DNA of 64,000 nucleotides from Commensalibacter nepenthis. GTDB taxonomy: Bacteria > Pseudomonadota > Alphaproteobacteria > Acetobacterales > Acetobacteraceae. The DNA is taken from contig NZ_JASBAN010000001.1 of NCBI RefSeq assembly GCF_029953305.1, forward strand, positions 1,853,001-1,917,000, in the 5' to 3' direction. Of this stretch, positions 63,947-64,000 are shown in pieces. The notes below the pieces were generated by a model. It had not been told where the DNA came from. It worked only from the letters and a program-made list of their open reading frames with translations, and searched no databases. Each line of letters opens with the position of its first letter. Within the stretch, counting starts at the first letter, position 1. The position numbers and the translations under genes are program-made.

Positions 63947-64000
63947 TTAATGATTATGGCGGTCTTTAATTAAAAATGCTGCAATGGTTAAATAGAGCCA
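63947..64000 (-). CDS. 3' end of a minus-strand gene (partial)
   Basis: The minus strand is open from the window edge to a TAA at 63949-63947, giving the C-terminal residues WLYLTIAAFLIKDRHNH. A hydrophobic run followed by a charged tail looks like the end of a membrane protein. It is convergent with the MCE operon. Only 17 codons are visible, so this is tentative. Confidence 0.35.
   Translation of the reverse strand, partial: WLYLTIAAFLIKDRHNH

Overview
This window looks like chromosome from a low-GC acetic acid bacterium (Alphaproteobacteria, Acetobacteraceae). Three things point there: the tolB-pal-cpoB-tilS-ftsH-folP-glmM order, a bacterial pyruvate decarboxylase together with malate:quinone oxidoreductase, and very AT-rich intergenic DNA. 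A Commensalibacter-like insect-gut symbiont is my best inference; no rRNA is present to prove it. Nearly all of the window is housekeeping DNA. It holds two IS6-family copies, one tRNA, a probable 6S RNA and several envelope or accessory loci.

Layout. 1-8342: Tol-Pal envelope genes, tilS, ftsH, folP and glmM, all on the plus strand. 8339-13411: a glutamine amidotransferase, the divergent ahpC/oxyR peroxide-defence pair, rpmJ, a DJ-1/PfpI protein, an OmpA-like protein and suhB. 13544-16326: EF-P with its lysylation enzymes EpmB and EpmA. 16467-17891: a fasciclin-like lipoprotein and thiE. 17973-31218: a block bounded by two inverted IS6-family elements, containing a truncated sugar isomerase, ruvX, a quinone oxidoreductase, a DNA glycosylase, tonB, a YmdB-like phosphodiesterase, a 5-formyl-THF cyclo-ligase, 6S RNA, zapA, a class I aldolase and a three-gene gtr operon. 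31219-37147: the 3' end of the same isomerase, a COG0523 GTPase, fructose-6-phosphate aldolase, glnB-glnA, an orphan GtrII-like protein and a 35-residue membrane peptide. 37148-47489: a His-rich PadR regulator, uvrA, ssb, gyrA, coaD, a cyclophilin and tRNA-Lys. 47970-57564: pdc, a Wzm/Wzt exporter, mqo, a Bcr/CflA pump, a secreted repeat protein, and a methyltransferase / fructosamine kinase / LMW-phosphatase run. 57861-63925: a tightly coupled five-gene Mla/MCE-like operon.

Most interesting points. The last operon joins a dCache-GAF receptor whose class III cyclase domain has lost its catalytic residues, an MlaE-type permease, an ABC ATPase that has lost Walker A, Walker B and the signature motif, an MCE protein and a TPR lipoprotein. 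It reads as an envelope lipid-transport-like system in which two enzymatic domains have become pseudoenzymes, and I know of no description of such a system. Second, the two halves of one isomerase gene lie next to the two inverted IS copies in the orientation expected after an IS6-driven inversion of about 11.5 kb. Third, the GtrII-type gene of the gtrA-gtrB-gtr operon has an in-frame stop at codon 12, at the edge of a 10-A tract.
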